A DNA stretch of 27,287 nucleotides from Patescibacteria group bacterium (GCA_022842085.1 JALHQF010000006.1:1-27287); one strand, 5' to 3'; shown: positions 19,898 to 26,242, counted from the first letter of the stretch. Notes: generated by a model not told the origin, from the sequence alone. Translations and numbers: made by a program.

Positions 19898-19926
19898 CGA
19901 GCCGGCCCTAGGGCCGGCTCGTTTTT
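19898..19926 (+). terminator. Strong intrinsic terminator
   Basis: A perfect 24-base palindrome (arms CGAGCCGGCCCT and AGGGCCGGCTCG) is followed by TTTTT. It ends the surface protein gene; the convergent minus-strand gene ends three bases further on. Confidence 0.9.
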
Positions 19927-19928
19927 CG

Positions 19929-21005
19929 TTAGGCGCAGAGGCGAAGGCCAATGCGGTAGGCGTTATAGGCAGGGTCTTCCGTTACCTCTCTGCTGCCAGG
20001 GGGCAGTGCAAAGGGAACTTCTGGTGCACGTGTGGCATGGCGACTCTCTACTTCGAGGATCCGAGTACCATCCTCGTACGTGTCCAGCGTGACGAGCGGA
20101 TTGCCGGTCAGCTGCTCACGCTCCTTGCGAAAGCTTGGCGTACAGCTCGCAAGGAGCTGTTCCGCCGCTTCGCGCCCAAGGGCTGTAGTGAGCTGACGTC
20201 GCAGTGCGCCACTACCTGTTTTTACAACGAGCTCAGCACTGGTTTCGGTGATTCGCACACGGCTTTGTGGATTGAGGTAGCCTTGGCGTAAGAGCACGGG
20301 TTTCTCGAAGGATGCAGAGGGTCGCTCGGGAAGCACCCATCGTCGCTCGTGTTCAATGTTGAGCCAGTCTTTCACAACTTCGAGCGCTGCTTCAAGTTTT
20401 GCTTCGAGCGTTTCGAAGACAGGCACGAAGGAGATGCGGTTGCCACAGGCCTGTTGCCAGGCTTCGCGAGTACGCCCGCTGAGTGCCAAGGCTTCCTCTA
20501 CTGAGGCTTCGTATCGCAGGACGTTATTGTCCTGCGATAGGCTCCCATGCTCGCTCATGCTCTCTAGGTAGAGGACATGATCGTACATGCTGCCCAGCGC
20601 CTGGAGGTCATACTCGCCGGTTACCAGCTCAAGTGGTAGGTGTCCAGGGAGGTATGCCCGCAGATCTGGTGCGCCCCGATCGGTGATCACGGCGCGCAAG
20701 CTAAGATTTCGTTCTGCGTGCGCGTGAGCGACCAGCTCAAGTGGAAGCTGTACCCCCAGCACCGCGTGCTGAAACGGGGCAATCCAGGTTTCGAAGGTGG
20801 GTGCGCAGGGTGGCAGGTGTGGCAACAGGCAGCTGGCAACTTCTGGCACCGTATGTACCCGCAGGTGCTGTTTGAGGTGCCGGAGCACCGAAGACTTGCC
20901 GCTCTCAGGGCCACCCACGATGGCAATCGTGGGAACGTGACGAGGGGTTTCGAGGTAGGTTTTCAGGAGGTTCATGGTGGGTTCCAAGTTGGGAAGGGCC
21001 AACAC
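19929..21005 (-). CDS. P-loop NTPase/kinase fused to a CYTH (triphosphate tunnel) domain
   Basis: A 358-aa protein if read from the GTG at 21005; the ATG at 20975 gives 348 aa and is also good. Residues about 26-215 form a P-loop domain of the AAA_28/NadR-like type: TIAIVGGPESGKSSVLRHLK, then AVITDRGAPDLRAYLP and YDHVLYLES. From about 217 a CYTH domain begins with IEHERRWVLP (ExExR instead of ExExK), then QGYLNPQSRVRITE and AELVVKTGSG. CYTH enzymes bind triphosphates with metal in a tunnel. The same domain order occurs in the eukaryotic TTD14 family. Substrate unknown. The gene is convergent with the surface protein and divergent from the Nudix gene. Confidence 0.75.
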   Translation of the reverse strand: MLALPNLEPTMNLLKTYLETPRHVPTIAIVGGPESGKSSVLRHLKQHLRVHTVPEVASCLLPHLPPCAPTFETWIAPFQHAVLGVQLPLELVAHAHAERNLSLRAVITDRGAPDLRAYLPGHLPLELVTGEYDLQALGSMYDHVLYLESMSEHGSLSQDNNVLRYEASVEEALALSGRTREAWQQACGNRISFVPVFETLEAKLEAALEVVKDWLNIEHERRWVLPERPSASFEKPVLLRQGYLNPQSRVRITETSAELVVKTGSGALRRQLTTALGREAAEQLLASCTPSFRKEREQLTGNPLVTLDTYEDGTRILEVESRHATRAPEVPFALPPGSREVTEDPAYNAYRIGLRLCA

Positions 21006-21042
21006 TGCTAGCTTGCCCGTGCTGATCTGCCATTGCGATTAA

Positions 21043-21062
21043 AGTCAATTTGAGTCAACTTG
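21043..21062 (+). repeat. Tandem 10-bp repeat, candidate operator
   Basis: AGTCAATTTG is followed directly by AGTCAACTTG. They overlap the expected transcription start of the wHTH-Nudix gene (a TAAAGT box lies at 21040-21045), so binding here would block it. One helical-turn spacing suits a dimeric winged-helix protein. Confidence 0.5.
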
Positions 21063-21067
21063 ATGTT

Positions 21068-21751
21068 ATGCAATTTCACGACGTGCAGCTTGGTGTACTT
21101 GGCAGCCTTGCAGCAAAGGGTCCCCAGCGATTTGGGCAGCTACGCCCACGTGACATTGAGACGAACCGGTTCTCCTACCACCTCCGCCGACTCCTCGCGC
21201 TTGGCTACCTGCGGCACCGAACCCCTTTCTACGAGCTTACGCCAGACGGCTATCGGTTTGCAGCCGGAATGAGCGAAGAGAGTGGGGCTCTGCGCACACA
21301 GCCGGTGGTTGTTTCTATGCTCCTCTTACGTAGTGAAGACCGAGTCCTCACCTGGAAGCGTAAGCGAGAGCCATTCCTGGGGCGGTATTCGCTACCGCAC
21401 GGCAAGCTCCACCTTGGAGAGTCAGTAGTAGATGGCGCCAAGCGCGAAGCACTTGAAAAGCTTGGCATTGAAGTGCTTGAGCTGAGGCACCTTGGTAACG
21501 GGTACCTTCGTCTCTACGAAGGCAAAGTGATCGTTGCACACCTCTTTATCCACCTCACGGAGGTTGCAAGGTGGCGAGGGGAGCTTCCTGATTCGTGTAC
21601 CTGGCAGGTGCCCGGCGAAGTTACTGAATCTGAAACCTTGCCAGGCTTTTCGGAGATTTGTGCAGCAGCTGAAACTTGGGAGCAAGGGCAGGGATTCTTC
21701 GAGATCTCCATGCACCTACCCGAACGCTGGCGTTCGATCCCTGGAAGGTAG
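21068..21751 (+). CDS. Winged-helix protein with a C-terminal Nudix domain
   Basis: A 227-aa protein from the ATG at 21068 (a TTG at 21050 would add six residues). Residues about 5-65 form a winged helix: LGVLGSLAAKGPQRFGQLRP, RFSYHLRRLLALGYL, YELTPDGYRFA. The rest is a Nudix fold: VVVSMLLLRSEDRVLTWKR, then the box GKLHLGESVVDGAKREALEKLGI. In the consensus GX5EX7REUXEEXGU the second Glu of the EE pair is Lys here, so hydrolysis may be weak or lost. NrtR-type regulators also join Nudix and winged-helix domains but in the opposite order. A nucleotide-sensing repressor is a reasonable guess. Similar N-terminal wHTH-Nudix proteins are common in Saccharibacteria. Confidence 0.8.
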   Translation: MQFHDVQLGVLGSLAAKGPQRFGQLRPRDIETNRFSYHLRRLLALGYLRHRTPFYELTPDGYRFAAGMSEESGALRTQPVVVSMLLLRSEDRVLTWKRKREPFLGRYSLPHGKLHLGESVVDGAKREALEKLGIEVLELRHLGNGYLRLYEGKVIVAHLFIHLTEVARWRGELPDSCTWQVPGEVTESETLPGFSEICAAAETWEQGQGFFEISMHLPERWRSIPGR

Positions 21752-21771
21752 ACCTGCAACCTGATTTTCGC

Positions 21772-21777
21772 TACCGT
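21772..21777 (+). promoter_or_regulatory. -10 box of tRNA-Gln
   Basis: TACCGT, 10 bases before the first tRNA base, giving a 5' leader of a few bases for RNase P to remove. Confidence 0.5.
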
Positions 21778-21787
21778 ACGTGAGCGT

Positions 21788-21862
21788 TGGGACGTGGCCA
21801 AATGGTAAGGCGGCGGCCTTTGGAGCCGAAGATTGTAGGTTCGAGTCCTACCGTCCCAGCCA
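21788..21862 (+). tRNA. tRNA-Gln (anticodon TTG)
   Basis: A 75-base cloverleaf. Acceptor arms are TGGGACG and CGTCCCA, the D-loop region is GCCAAATGGTAAGGC, the anticodon loop is CTTTGGA (TTG in the middle), and the T arm is GTAGG TTCGAGT CCTAC. CCA is encoded. The first base T matches the unusual U1 of bacterial tRNA-Gln. The top pair of the anticodon stem is a G-A mismatch. A long terminator hairpin starts within the 3' end. Confidence 0.97.
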
Positions 21863-21903
21863 AGAGAAGCAGCAACTGAAAGGTTGCTGCTTCTCTTGGC
21901 TTT
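21858..21903 (+). terminator. Long terminator hairpin overlapping the tRNA-Gln 3' end
   Basis: A perfect 19-bp stem (21858-21876 with 21883-21901) around loop TGAAAG, followed by only a short T-run. The left arm includes the tRNA discriminator base and CCA, so the precursor can fold in a way that hides the tRNA 3' end. Confidence 0.85.
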
Positions 21904-21948
21904 ACTCGTGACGAGAACCGGAGGTGATGGCCGTAACTGTCGCAGGTG

Positions 21949-21954
21949 TATGCT
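21949..21954 (+). promoter_or_regulatory. -10 box of the 57-aa membrane protein gene (leaderless)
   Basis: TATGCT, then six bases (GTGCCT) and the ATG at 21961. The ATG inside the box itself is therefore not a start. Confidence 0.6.
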
Positions 21955-21960
21955 GTGCCT

Positions 21961-22134
21961 ATGGAAAAATCCTTTATCTGGCTCGGCGTACTGGTTGGTT
22001 CTGCTGCTGGAAGCTACTTGCCCACACTTTGGGGAGCAAGCGCTTTTTCTGGCGTCAGCATCCTCTTTGGGAGTCTGGGTGGAGCTCTCGGCCTTTGGGC
22101 TGGGTTTGTTCTCAGTCAACGTATTGGCGAGTAG
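21961..22134 (+). CDS. 57-aa two-helix membrane protein
   Basis: A 57-aa protein rich in Gly, Ala and Ser. Two membrane helices are seen: SFIWLGVLVGSAAGSYL (about 4-20) and SILFGSLGGALGLWAGFVL (about 33-51), with a short loop and a charged end (SQRIGE). Small-residue spacing in helix 2 is glycine-zipper-like, which favours helix packing or oligomers. The start is set by the leaderless -10 box. No family is named with confidence. It converges on the 32-aa acidic gene and shares its terminator. Confidence 0.7.
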   Translation: MEKSFIWLGVLVGSAAGSYLPTLWGASAFSGVSILFGSLGGALGLWAGFVLSQRIGE

Positions 22135-22140
22135 AAAAGC

Positions 22141-22166
22141 AAAAAACCTGGCCCGAGAGCCAGATT
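22141..22166. terminator. Shared terminator of two convergent miniprotein genes
   Basis: CTGGC and GCCAG (22148-22163) pair around a 6-base loop. On the minus strand GTTTTTT follows, a good terminator for the 32-aa gene; on the plus strand ATTTCTTG follows, weaker. Confidence 0.75.
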
Positions 22167-22176
22167 TCTTGTTGAG

Positions 22177-22275
22177 TTACTCAGCGTCCTCTTCGGCAGG
22201 CATTTCTGCCTCAGGCATCATTTCACCAGCCTCTTCTTCTACTGCTGGCGTCATTGGCATGTCCATTTCTTCCAT
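22177..22275 (-). CDS. 32-aa acidic, methionine-rich miniprotein
   Basis: The peptide starts MEEMDMPMTPAVEEEAGEMM and has seven Met and about twelve Glu/Asp among 32 residues, with no basic residue. Evidence that it is real: AGGAGG ends seven bases before its ATG (the best Shine-Dalgarno sequence in the window), a full promoter lies upstream (TTGCCA, 17, TAGGGT), and a T-rich terminator follows the TAA. Met and carboxylate side chains together could bind copper or other metals, or the peptide could mimic nucleic acid; both are inference. No family is recognised. Confidence 0.65.
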   Translation of the reverse strand: MEEMDMPMTPAVEEEAGEMMPEAEMPAEEDAE

Positions 22276-22314
22276 GATGGTTCCTCCTGGGTTACGGATA
22301 GGGGGGACCTAACC

Positions 22315-22343
22315 ACCCTACGGCGCGTGGGGCTAGTTGGCAA
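22315..22343 (-). promoter_or_regulatory. Promoter of the 32-aa miniprotein gene
   Basis: TTGCCA (22338-22343), 17 bases and TAGGGT (22315-22320) on the minus strand. It gives a leader of roughly 35 bases with a strong Shine-Dalgarno sequence. Confidence 0.65.
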
Positions 22344-22353
22344 GTAAGACTAG

Positions 22354-22653
22354 CTAGCGCGATCTTCGGCTCAGGTACGCACTTCCCACGGAGGTGAGTG
22401 CCGTGAATGCCACCGCCACGCTCACGAGCATGTAGACAACCGCAACGAGACGAGAGAGATCAGTCGTTGGGTGTAGGTCACCATACCCAATCGTGGTGAC
22501 AGTGGCGGTGCTAAAGTACAGCGCTTCCGCCCAGCTCCACCCTTCGAGGATGCGAAAGGTGATAGTTCCCAGGGCAATAAGGCCACCAAGGGCGGTCAGG
22601 CCAGACCATACACGGCCGCGCACCTGAGAGAGGGCTTCCTTTCGTGAGATCAT
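22354..22653 (-). CDS. Minimal two-helix potassium channel
   Basis: A 99-aa protein with the pore domain of the Ion_trans_2 family and nothing else. First helix is VWSGLTALGGLIALGTITFRI, pore helix YFSTATVTTIGYGDLHP with the K+ selectivity filter TIGYGD, then second helix LVAVVYMLVSVAVAFTALTSV. No RCK or other regulatory domain follows. It should form a tetrameric K+-selective channel. The ATG overlaps the stop of the DUF1801 gene (ATGA), so the two are co-translated. Confidence 0.92.
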   Translation of the reverse strand: MISRKEALSQVRGRVWSGLTALGGLIALGTITFRILEGWSWAEALYFSTATVTTIGYGDLHPTTDLSRLVAVVYMLVSVAVAFTALTSVGSAYLSRRSR

Positions 22654-23072
22654 GATGCTTCATGCTTAGGTGTATAGCGCTTTACGCACTCGACAATAAT
22701 GGTGCGCAGAACCGAGAGATCGATATCGGAAAGCCGCTTAATGTAGAGGCAAGAGACGCCGGCTTTGTGCGGACCAAGCTTGGCTAAGTGGGGAGCGAGC
22801 TCTTCTTTAGAGCCGATATAGAGTGTCAGGTTTTGCTTACGCGAAGAAAACGCACACACCGGCCAGTCTCCTGAGTTTCCAGAGGCGTAGAGGTAGGGAG
22901 CAGTGCCAAAGCCAACTATAGCACTGCCCCACATCTTGGGGGGCTCGCCGCTGATTTCCTGCATGAGGGAGCAGACTGTGCGGCAGTCGCTCTGTCGCGT
23001 GGGTGATTCGATTGCACTCAGGTATGACTCAACAGAGGCATCGTTCTGTTTGGTCTTGAGCTCGTAGGCCAT
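22650..23072 (-). CDS. DUF1801 family protein
   Basis: A 140-aa protein of the DUF1801 (YdhG-like, frataxin-like fold) family: YELKTKQNDASVESYLSAIE at the start, CRTVCSLMQEISGEPPKMWG, then IVGFGTAPYLYASGNSGDWP and NLTLYIGSKEELAPHLAKLG. Some family members have been linked to iron or DNA binding, but the role is not settled. TAGTCT lies exactly six bases before the ATG, so the message is predicted leaderless. It is coupled to the potassium channel gene downstream. Confidence 0.85.
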   Translation of the reverse strand: MAYELKTKQNDASVESYLSAIESPTRQSDCRTVCSLMQEISGEPPKMWGSAIVGFGTAPYLYASGNSGDWPVCAFSSRKQNLTLYIGSKEELAPHLAKLGPHKAGVSCLYIKRLSDIDLSVLRTIIVECVKRYTPKHEAS

Positions 23073-23078
23073 GGCACT

Positions 23079-23084
23079 AGACTA
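23079..23084 (-). promoter_or_regulatory. -10 box of the DUF1801-channel operon (leaderless)
   Basis: TAGTCT, then six bases (AGTGCC) and the ATG at 23072. It directly follows the terminator of the upstream gene. Confidence 0.6.
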
Positions 23085-23113
23085 GCAAAACCACCACCGT
23101 TTGGTGATGGTTT
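23085..23113 (-). terminator. Terminator of the exported helical protein gene
   Basis: On the minus strand AAACCATCACC, loop AAAC and GGTGGTGGTTT form an 11-bp stem with one U-G pair, followed by TGC; the T-run is part of the stem. Confidence 0.6.
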
Positions 23114-23135
23114 GCGATGTCCGAGCGCTTCCTAG

Positions 23136-23618
23136 CTAGCGTGGACTGCCTCCGAAACCGTCACCACCTCGCATTCCTCCGTTTGAGCGGAGTATTTCAG
23201 GATCAATTCCCTGTGCTTTTACCCATGCATCCATTTCGCTGCGTTTTGCCTCCCTCTGGGTGCGCCGCTCCTCTCGCGTGAGATCTTTCGTGGATTGCAT
23301 ATCAGCCAAGCGTGCTGCGTTCATCTCAGCCAGCTTGGCTGTGACGGCGTCTGCCTGTACCTGGGTAAGCTTACCGTCCGTGACGAGCTGCTTGAGGTGC
23401 TCAGCGCGCTTGGTCTCCCTGCCAGCCTCCCGCAAAGTCCGCTCTTCTTTCAGGAAGCTCTGCACTTCGTCCTTGTTGAGGTTGAACTTCGCTGCAATCC
23501 GCTCTGCAAAACCACCGTCGTCTACAGGGGAGTGAGCGCTCACTGTGGCGGTGAATCCGGCTCCCAGTAGCGAGAGTGCCGCGGCACTGAGTATGCCAAT
23601 TCGGGTACGGGTTTTCAT
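23136..23618 (-). CDS. Small exported helical protein (CpxP/Spy- or DUF2680-like)
   Basis: A 160-aa protein from the ATG at 23618, which gives a clean signal peptide (MKTRTRIGILSAAALSLLGA, cut near VSAHS). The frame extends 15 codons upstream to a GTG, which would precede the basic N-terminus and is less likely. The mature part is helical and very charged: FAERIAAKFNLNKDEVQSFL, LKQLVTDGKLTQVQADAVTA, EERRTQREAKRSEMDAWVKA, then a Gly-rich end. The 'helix, L-T-x-x-Q, helix' style resembles Spy/CpxP chaperones and DUF2680 proteins. It is divergent from the two-component system, as cpxP is from cpxRA, and probably belongs to its regulon. Confidence 0.65.
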   Translation of the reverse strand: MKTRTRIGILSAAALSLLGAGFTATVSAHSPVDDGGFAERIAAKFNLNKDEVQSFLKEERTLREAGRETKRAEHLKQLVTDGKLTQVQADAVTAKLAEMNAARLADMQSTKDLTREERRTQREAKRSEMDAWVKAQGIDPEILRSNGGMRGGDGFGGSPR

Positions 23619-23669
23619 GTGCTTGTTGGTTAGCTGCCAATTGGCAGTGAGCAGAGTGTGCACGCAGTT

Positions 23670-23727
23670 GCTGAGATAAGGCTGAGACTCCCTTTCGTCC
23701 GGCCATCTTATTCAGGAAACTCTCAGC
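23670..23727. promoter_or_regulatory. GCTGAGA repeats between the exported protein and response regulator genes
   Basis: GCTGAGA occurs at 23670-23676 and 23681-23687, exactly 11 bp apart, as is usual for OmpR/PhoB-type tandem binding. A third copy in reverse (TCTCAGC) lies at 23721-23727, ten bases before the regulator's -10 box. They are good candidates for self-regulation and for control of the exported protein. Confidence 0.55.
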
Positions 23728-23736
23728 GTTTCCCGC

Positions 23737-23742
23737 TACACT
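23737..23742 (+). promoter_or_regulatory. -10 box of the response regulator gene (leaderless)
   Basis: TACACT, then six bases (CGCGCT) and the ATG at 23749. No good -35 hexamer is present, as expected for an activator-dependent promoter. Confidence 0.55.
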
Positions 23743-23748
23743 CGCGCT

Positions 23749-24423
23749 ATGCGAGTACTCGTTGTAGAGGATCAACCAAAAATTGCTGAGGCAATTCGGC
23801 AAGGCTTGGTACAAGAAGGCTACGCGGTGGATGTTGTGCATTCGGGAGATCAGGGGCTGCGCTATGCCTCTACTGAGCCCTATGACCTCATCATCCTCGA
23901 TCGCATGCTTCCTGGCACGCTGGACGGAGAAGGGGTAGTGCGCGCACTACGTGCGGCACGTGTAACGACCCCCGTGCTCATGCTCACGGCACGCACGGCT
24001 ATTGTAGACCGTGTAAGTGGTTTGTCTGCCGGTGCAGACGACTACCTCACGAAACCGTTTGCGTTTGAGGAGCTCGTTGCGCGCCTGCAAGCGCTGGCGC
24101 GCCGTCCGCACCGATCTATTGAGGGAGCCTCTGATTTTGGAGATCTGAGAATTGACTTTGGCACTTACGCTGTCACGCGACAGGGAGTGTCTATTGAGCT
24201 CTCGCAGCGAGAGTTCCGGTTGCTTGAGTACCTTGTGCGCAATGCCGGGAAGGTGGTGAGTAAGGAGCAGATTATTGGTTCAGTATGGGACTTTGATGCT
24301 GATGTGCTTCCCAACACGGTGGAGGTGTACGTCGGCTACTTGCGCCGGAAGCTCGAGGCACCGTTTGGGAGTCAACTCATCCACACCGTACGTGGATTTG
24401 GCTACCGCTTTACTCCACTATGA
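23749..24423 (+). CDS. OmpR/PhoB-family response regulator
   Basis: A 224-aa protein. The receiver domain (1-115) has the acidic pair in VVEDQ, phosphorylated Asp51 in DLIILDRMLP, Thr80 in LMLTART and Lys102 in YLTKPF. The C-terminal winged helix follows (FGDLRIDFGTYAVTRQG, LSQREFRLLEYLVRNAGKVV, TVEVYVGYLRRKLE, IHTVRGFGYRF). All key residues are present. It is encoded just before its histidine kinase with a four-base overlap (ATGA at 24420-24423), and its predicted binding repeats lie upstream. Confidence 0.97.
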   Translation: MRVLVVEDQPKIAEAIRQGLVQEGYAVDVVHSGDQGLRYASTEPYDLIILDRMLPGTLDGEGVVRALRAARVTTPVLMLTARTAIVDRVSGLSAGADDYLTKPFAFEELVARLQALARRPHRSIEGASDFGDLRIDFGTYAVTRQGVSIELSQREFRLLEYLVRNAGKVVSKEQIIGSVWDFDADVLPNTVEVYVGYLRRKLEAPFGSQLIHTVRGFGYRFTPL

Positions 24424-25397
24424 CGCGCTTCCAGCAAGCCGCTCTTCGACTCACCGGCTGGTATCTGGCCGTACTGGTTATGGTGAGTTTGGCGTTCAGC
24501 ATTGCGCTCTACCGCTTTGCCAGTAATGAGGTAGCACGTGGGGTGGATCGGCAGGTTGGTGCTCTCCAGCGACTCCCGTTCTTGAGTCAACAGGATCTCC
24601 GCGATATTCGTGCAGGACGTGATCTGCTAGTTGAAGAGGGTAATCGAGCGCTAGTGCAGAAGCTTGCTTGGTTTAACCTGGCAGTCGCGCTTGTGGGAGG
24701 CTTGGCAGCGTACCTCCTTGCAAGGCGAACCCTCGAGCCTATCGAGGAAGCGCACTCGCACGAGCAGCGCTTCGTTGCCGACGCGTCTCACGAGCTGCGT
24801 ACACCACTTACCGTGCTGCGGAGTGAGCTTGAGGTATCGCTTCGCAGTACGAAAGCCACGAAGGAAGCCCAGCGCCGAACCATTGAGAGCAGTCTCGAAG
24901 AGGTGGTGCGACTTGAGCGCCTCACTACGAGCCTGCTTGCACTTAGTAAGGGAGAAGCCGTCCTCTCGCGTAGTGATTTAGCGCCTGTCTCAGTGTCGGC
25001 GGTTGTGGAGAAGGTGGTAAAACGACTTGGCCTGCCAGACGACCGGGTAAGAGTAGAGGCAGGTAGTATTCGCTCAGAGCCAACGCTTCTCCTGGAGCTG
25101 CTCACGATCCTCATTGATAACGCAGTCAAGTACGGCGCAAACGCACCAGTCTGGGTGCGGACAAAGCTCGAATCAGGCAAGCTCGTGCTTGAAGTAGAAA
25201 ATGAAGCATCGCCGCTGGCACCTGAGGTGCTCGAGAATGCCTTCGAACGCTTCTACCGTGGGGATTCGTCGCGCTCGAGCGAAGGAATGGGCCTTGGGTT
25301 GAGTATTGCACAGGGTCTCACCCGCAACCTTGGTGGCACAATTCGGCTCAAAAACACGAGCAACGGAGTGCTGGCGCAGGTTGCACTGCCACAGTAG
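24420..25397 (+). CDS. Compact sensor histidine kinase
   Basis: A 325-aa membrane protein. Helix 1 is about residues 11-33 and helix 2 about 83-100, enclosing only about 50 outer residues, and no HAMP domain follows, so the input may come through the membrane or from a partner protein. The phosphorylated His124 is in FVADASHELRTPLTVLRSEL. The N box is LLTILIDNAVKYG, an F-box is FERFYRGDSS and the G2 box is GMGLGLSIAQG. The usual G1 box (DxGxG) is missing: the place reads EVENEASPLAPE. Heliorhodopsin begins nine bases after the stop. Confidence 0.93.
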   Translation: MTRFQQAALRLTGWYLAVLVMVSLAFSIALYRFASNEVARGVDRQVGALQRLPFLSQQDLRDIRAGRDLLVEEGNRALVQKLAWFNLAVALVGGLAAYLLARRTLEPIEEAHSHEQRFVADASHELRTPLTVLRSELEVSLRSTKATKEAQRRTIESSLEEVVRLERLTTSLLALSKGEAVLSRSDLAPVSVSAVVEKVVKRLGLPDDRVRVEAGSIRSEPTLLLELLTILIDNAVKYGANAPVWVRTKLESGKLVLEVENEASPLAPEVLENAFERFYRGDSSRSSEGMGLGLSIAQGLTRNLGGTIRLKNTSNGVLAQVALPQ

Positions 25398-25400
25398 AGT
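25395..25400 (+). promoter_or_regulatory. -10 box of heliorhodopsin, starting on the kinase stop codon
   Basis: TAGAGT: its TAG is the histidine kinase stop. Six bases (AGAGGT) separate it from the heliorhodopsin ATG. The gene can thus be made from the operon message or from its own leaderless message. No clear -35 box. Confidence 0.55.
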
Positions 25401-25406
25401 AGAGGT

Positions 25407-26171
25407 ATGTCCACACCATCCTTCACAGGCCTGAAGCGATTCAACCTGGTAATGGCCTTCCTGCACTTCGTGCAGGGCGTTGCCATGGTTGCTCTCAGTG
25501 CCGACCGACTGTTTCCCGTAAGCGTCTCCTACCTCACCTTCGATACCCGCCTCAATACGCTTGTGCCGGCGAGTACCACAATTGCGGAGGTTTCACTTAC
25601 CTGGACGATTGCGATTTTCCTCTTCCTGAGCGCGTTTGCACATGTGTCTATCGCTACTTGGTATCGCGCCAAGTACGAGGCCGACCTTGCGAAGGGCATA
25701 AACCGCGCGCGCTGGTGGGAGTACACCTTCTCCGCCAGCATCATGCTCGTGGTAATCGCCTTCCTGTTTGGGATTTACGATCTGGCGGCGCTGCTCATGC
25801 TCTTCTCCCTGGGTTCGGGGATGAACCTCATGGGCCTTGTGATGGAGGTATACAACCAAGGGAAAGAGAAGCCTAACTGGCTTGGATTCAACATCGGCTG
25901 CTTCCTAGGCATCATTCCTTGGGTCGCCATGGCAATCTACTTCGTAGCTGCTGAGGTGAACTCAAGTATGGGGGTACCTAACTTCGTCTGGGTAATTTTC
26001 TTCTCGCTCTTCGTCTTCTTCAACCTGTTCGCAATCAATATGTGGCTGCAGTACAAGAAGGTAGGGAAGTGGTCCAACTACCTCTACGGTGAGCGGGCTT
26101 ACGTCTGGCTCTCACTTGTGGCCAAGTCGCTCCTGGCGTGGCAGGTGTTCGCTGGAACACTCCAGCCATAG
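25407..26171 (+). CDS. Heliorhodopsin
   Basis: A 254-aa seven-helix retinal protein of the heliorhodopsin family, which sits in the membrane with its N-terminus inside, opposite to other rhodopsins. Key residues are present: Schiff-base Lys240 in SLVAKSLLAWQVFAGTL, counterion Glu105 in RWWEYTFSAS, cavity His20 and His79, and Ser236. Helix 4 (LLMLFSLGSGMNLMGLVMEV) is also typical. Heliorhodopsins do not pump ions strongly; known or proposed roles are light sensing, enzyme control and protection from light-induced oxidative stress. It follows the two-component system with a nine-base gap. No carotenoid or retinal synthesis gene is in the window, so retinal may come from outside. Confidence 0.96.
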   Translation: MSTPSFTGLKRFNLVMAFLHFVQGVAMVALSADRLFPVSVSYLTFDTRLNTLVPASTTIAEVSLTWTIAIFLFLSAFAHVSIATWYRAKYEADLAKGINRARWWEYTFSASIMLVVIAFLFGIYDLAALLMLFSLGSGMNLMGLVMEVYNQGKEKPNWLGFNIGCFLGIIPWVAMAIYFVAAEVNSSMGVPNFVWVIFFSLFVFFNLFAINMWLQYKKVGKWSNYLYGERAYVWLSLVAKSLLAWQVFAGTLQP

Positions 26172-26242
26172 ATTGTCTCACGGTGCGGGTATTTGAGGGT
26201 ACTGTTGACGCGTCGAACCTCGACGAGCTCCTTGTTACTGGC

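Noticed and set aside
21884..22312. 142-codon plus-strand frame
   Set aside because: It starts inside the tRNA terminator and crosses the 57-aa gene, the shared terminator and the 32-aa gene, which have much better support.
25407..26171. Reading the rhodopsin as a proton- or ion-pumping type-1 rhodopsin
   Set aside because: The helix 3 motif (WWEY) and helix 7 (SLVAKSLLAWQ) are those of heliorhodopsin; the DTD/NDQ-type pump motifs are absent.
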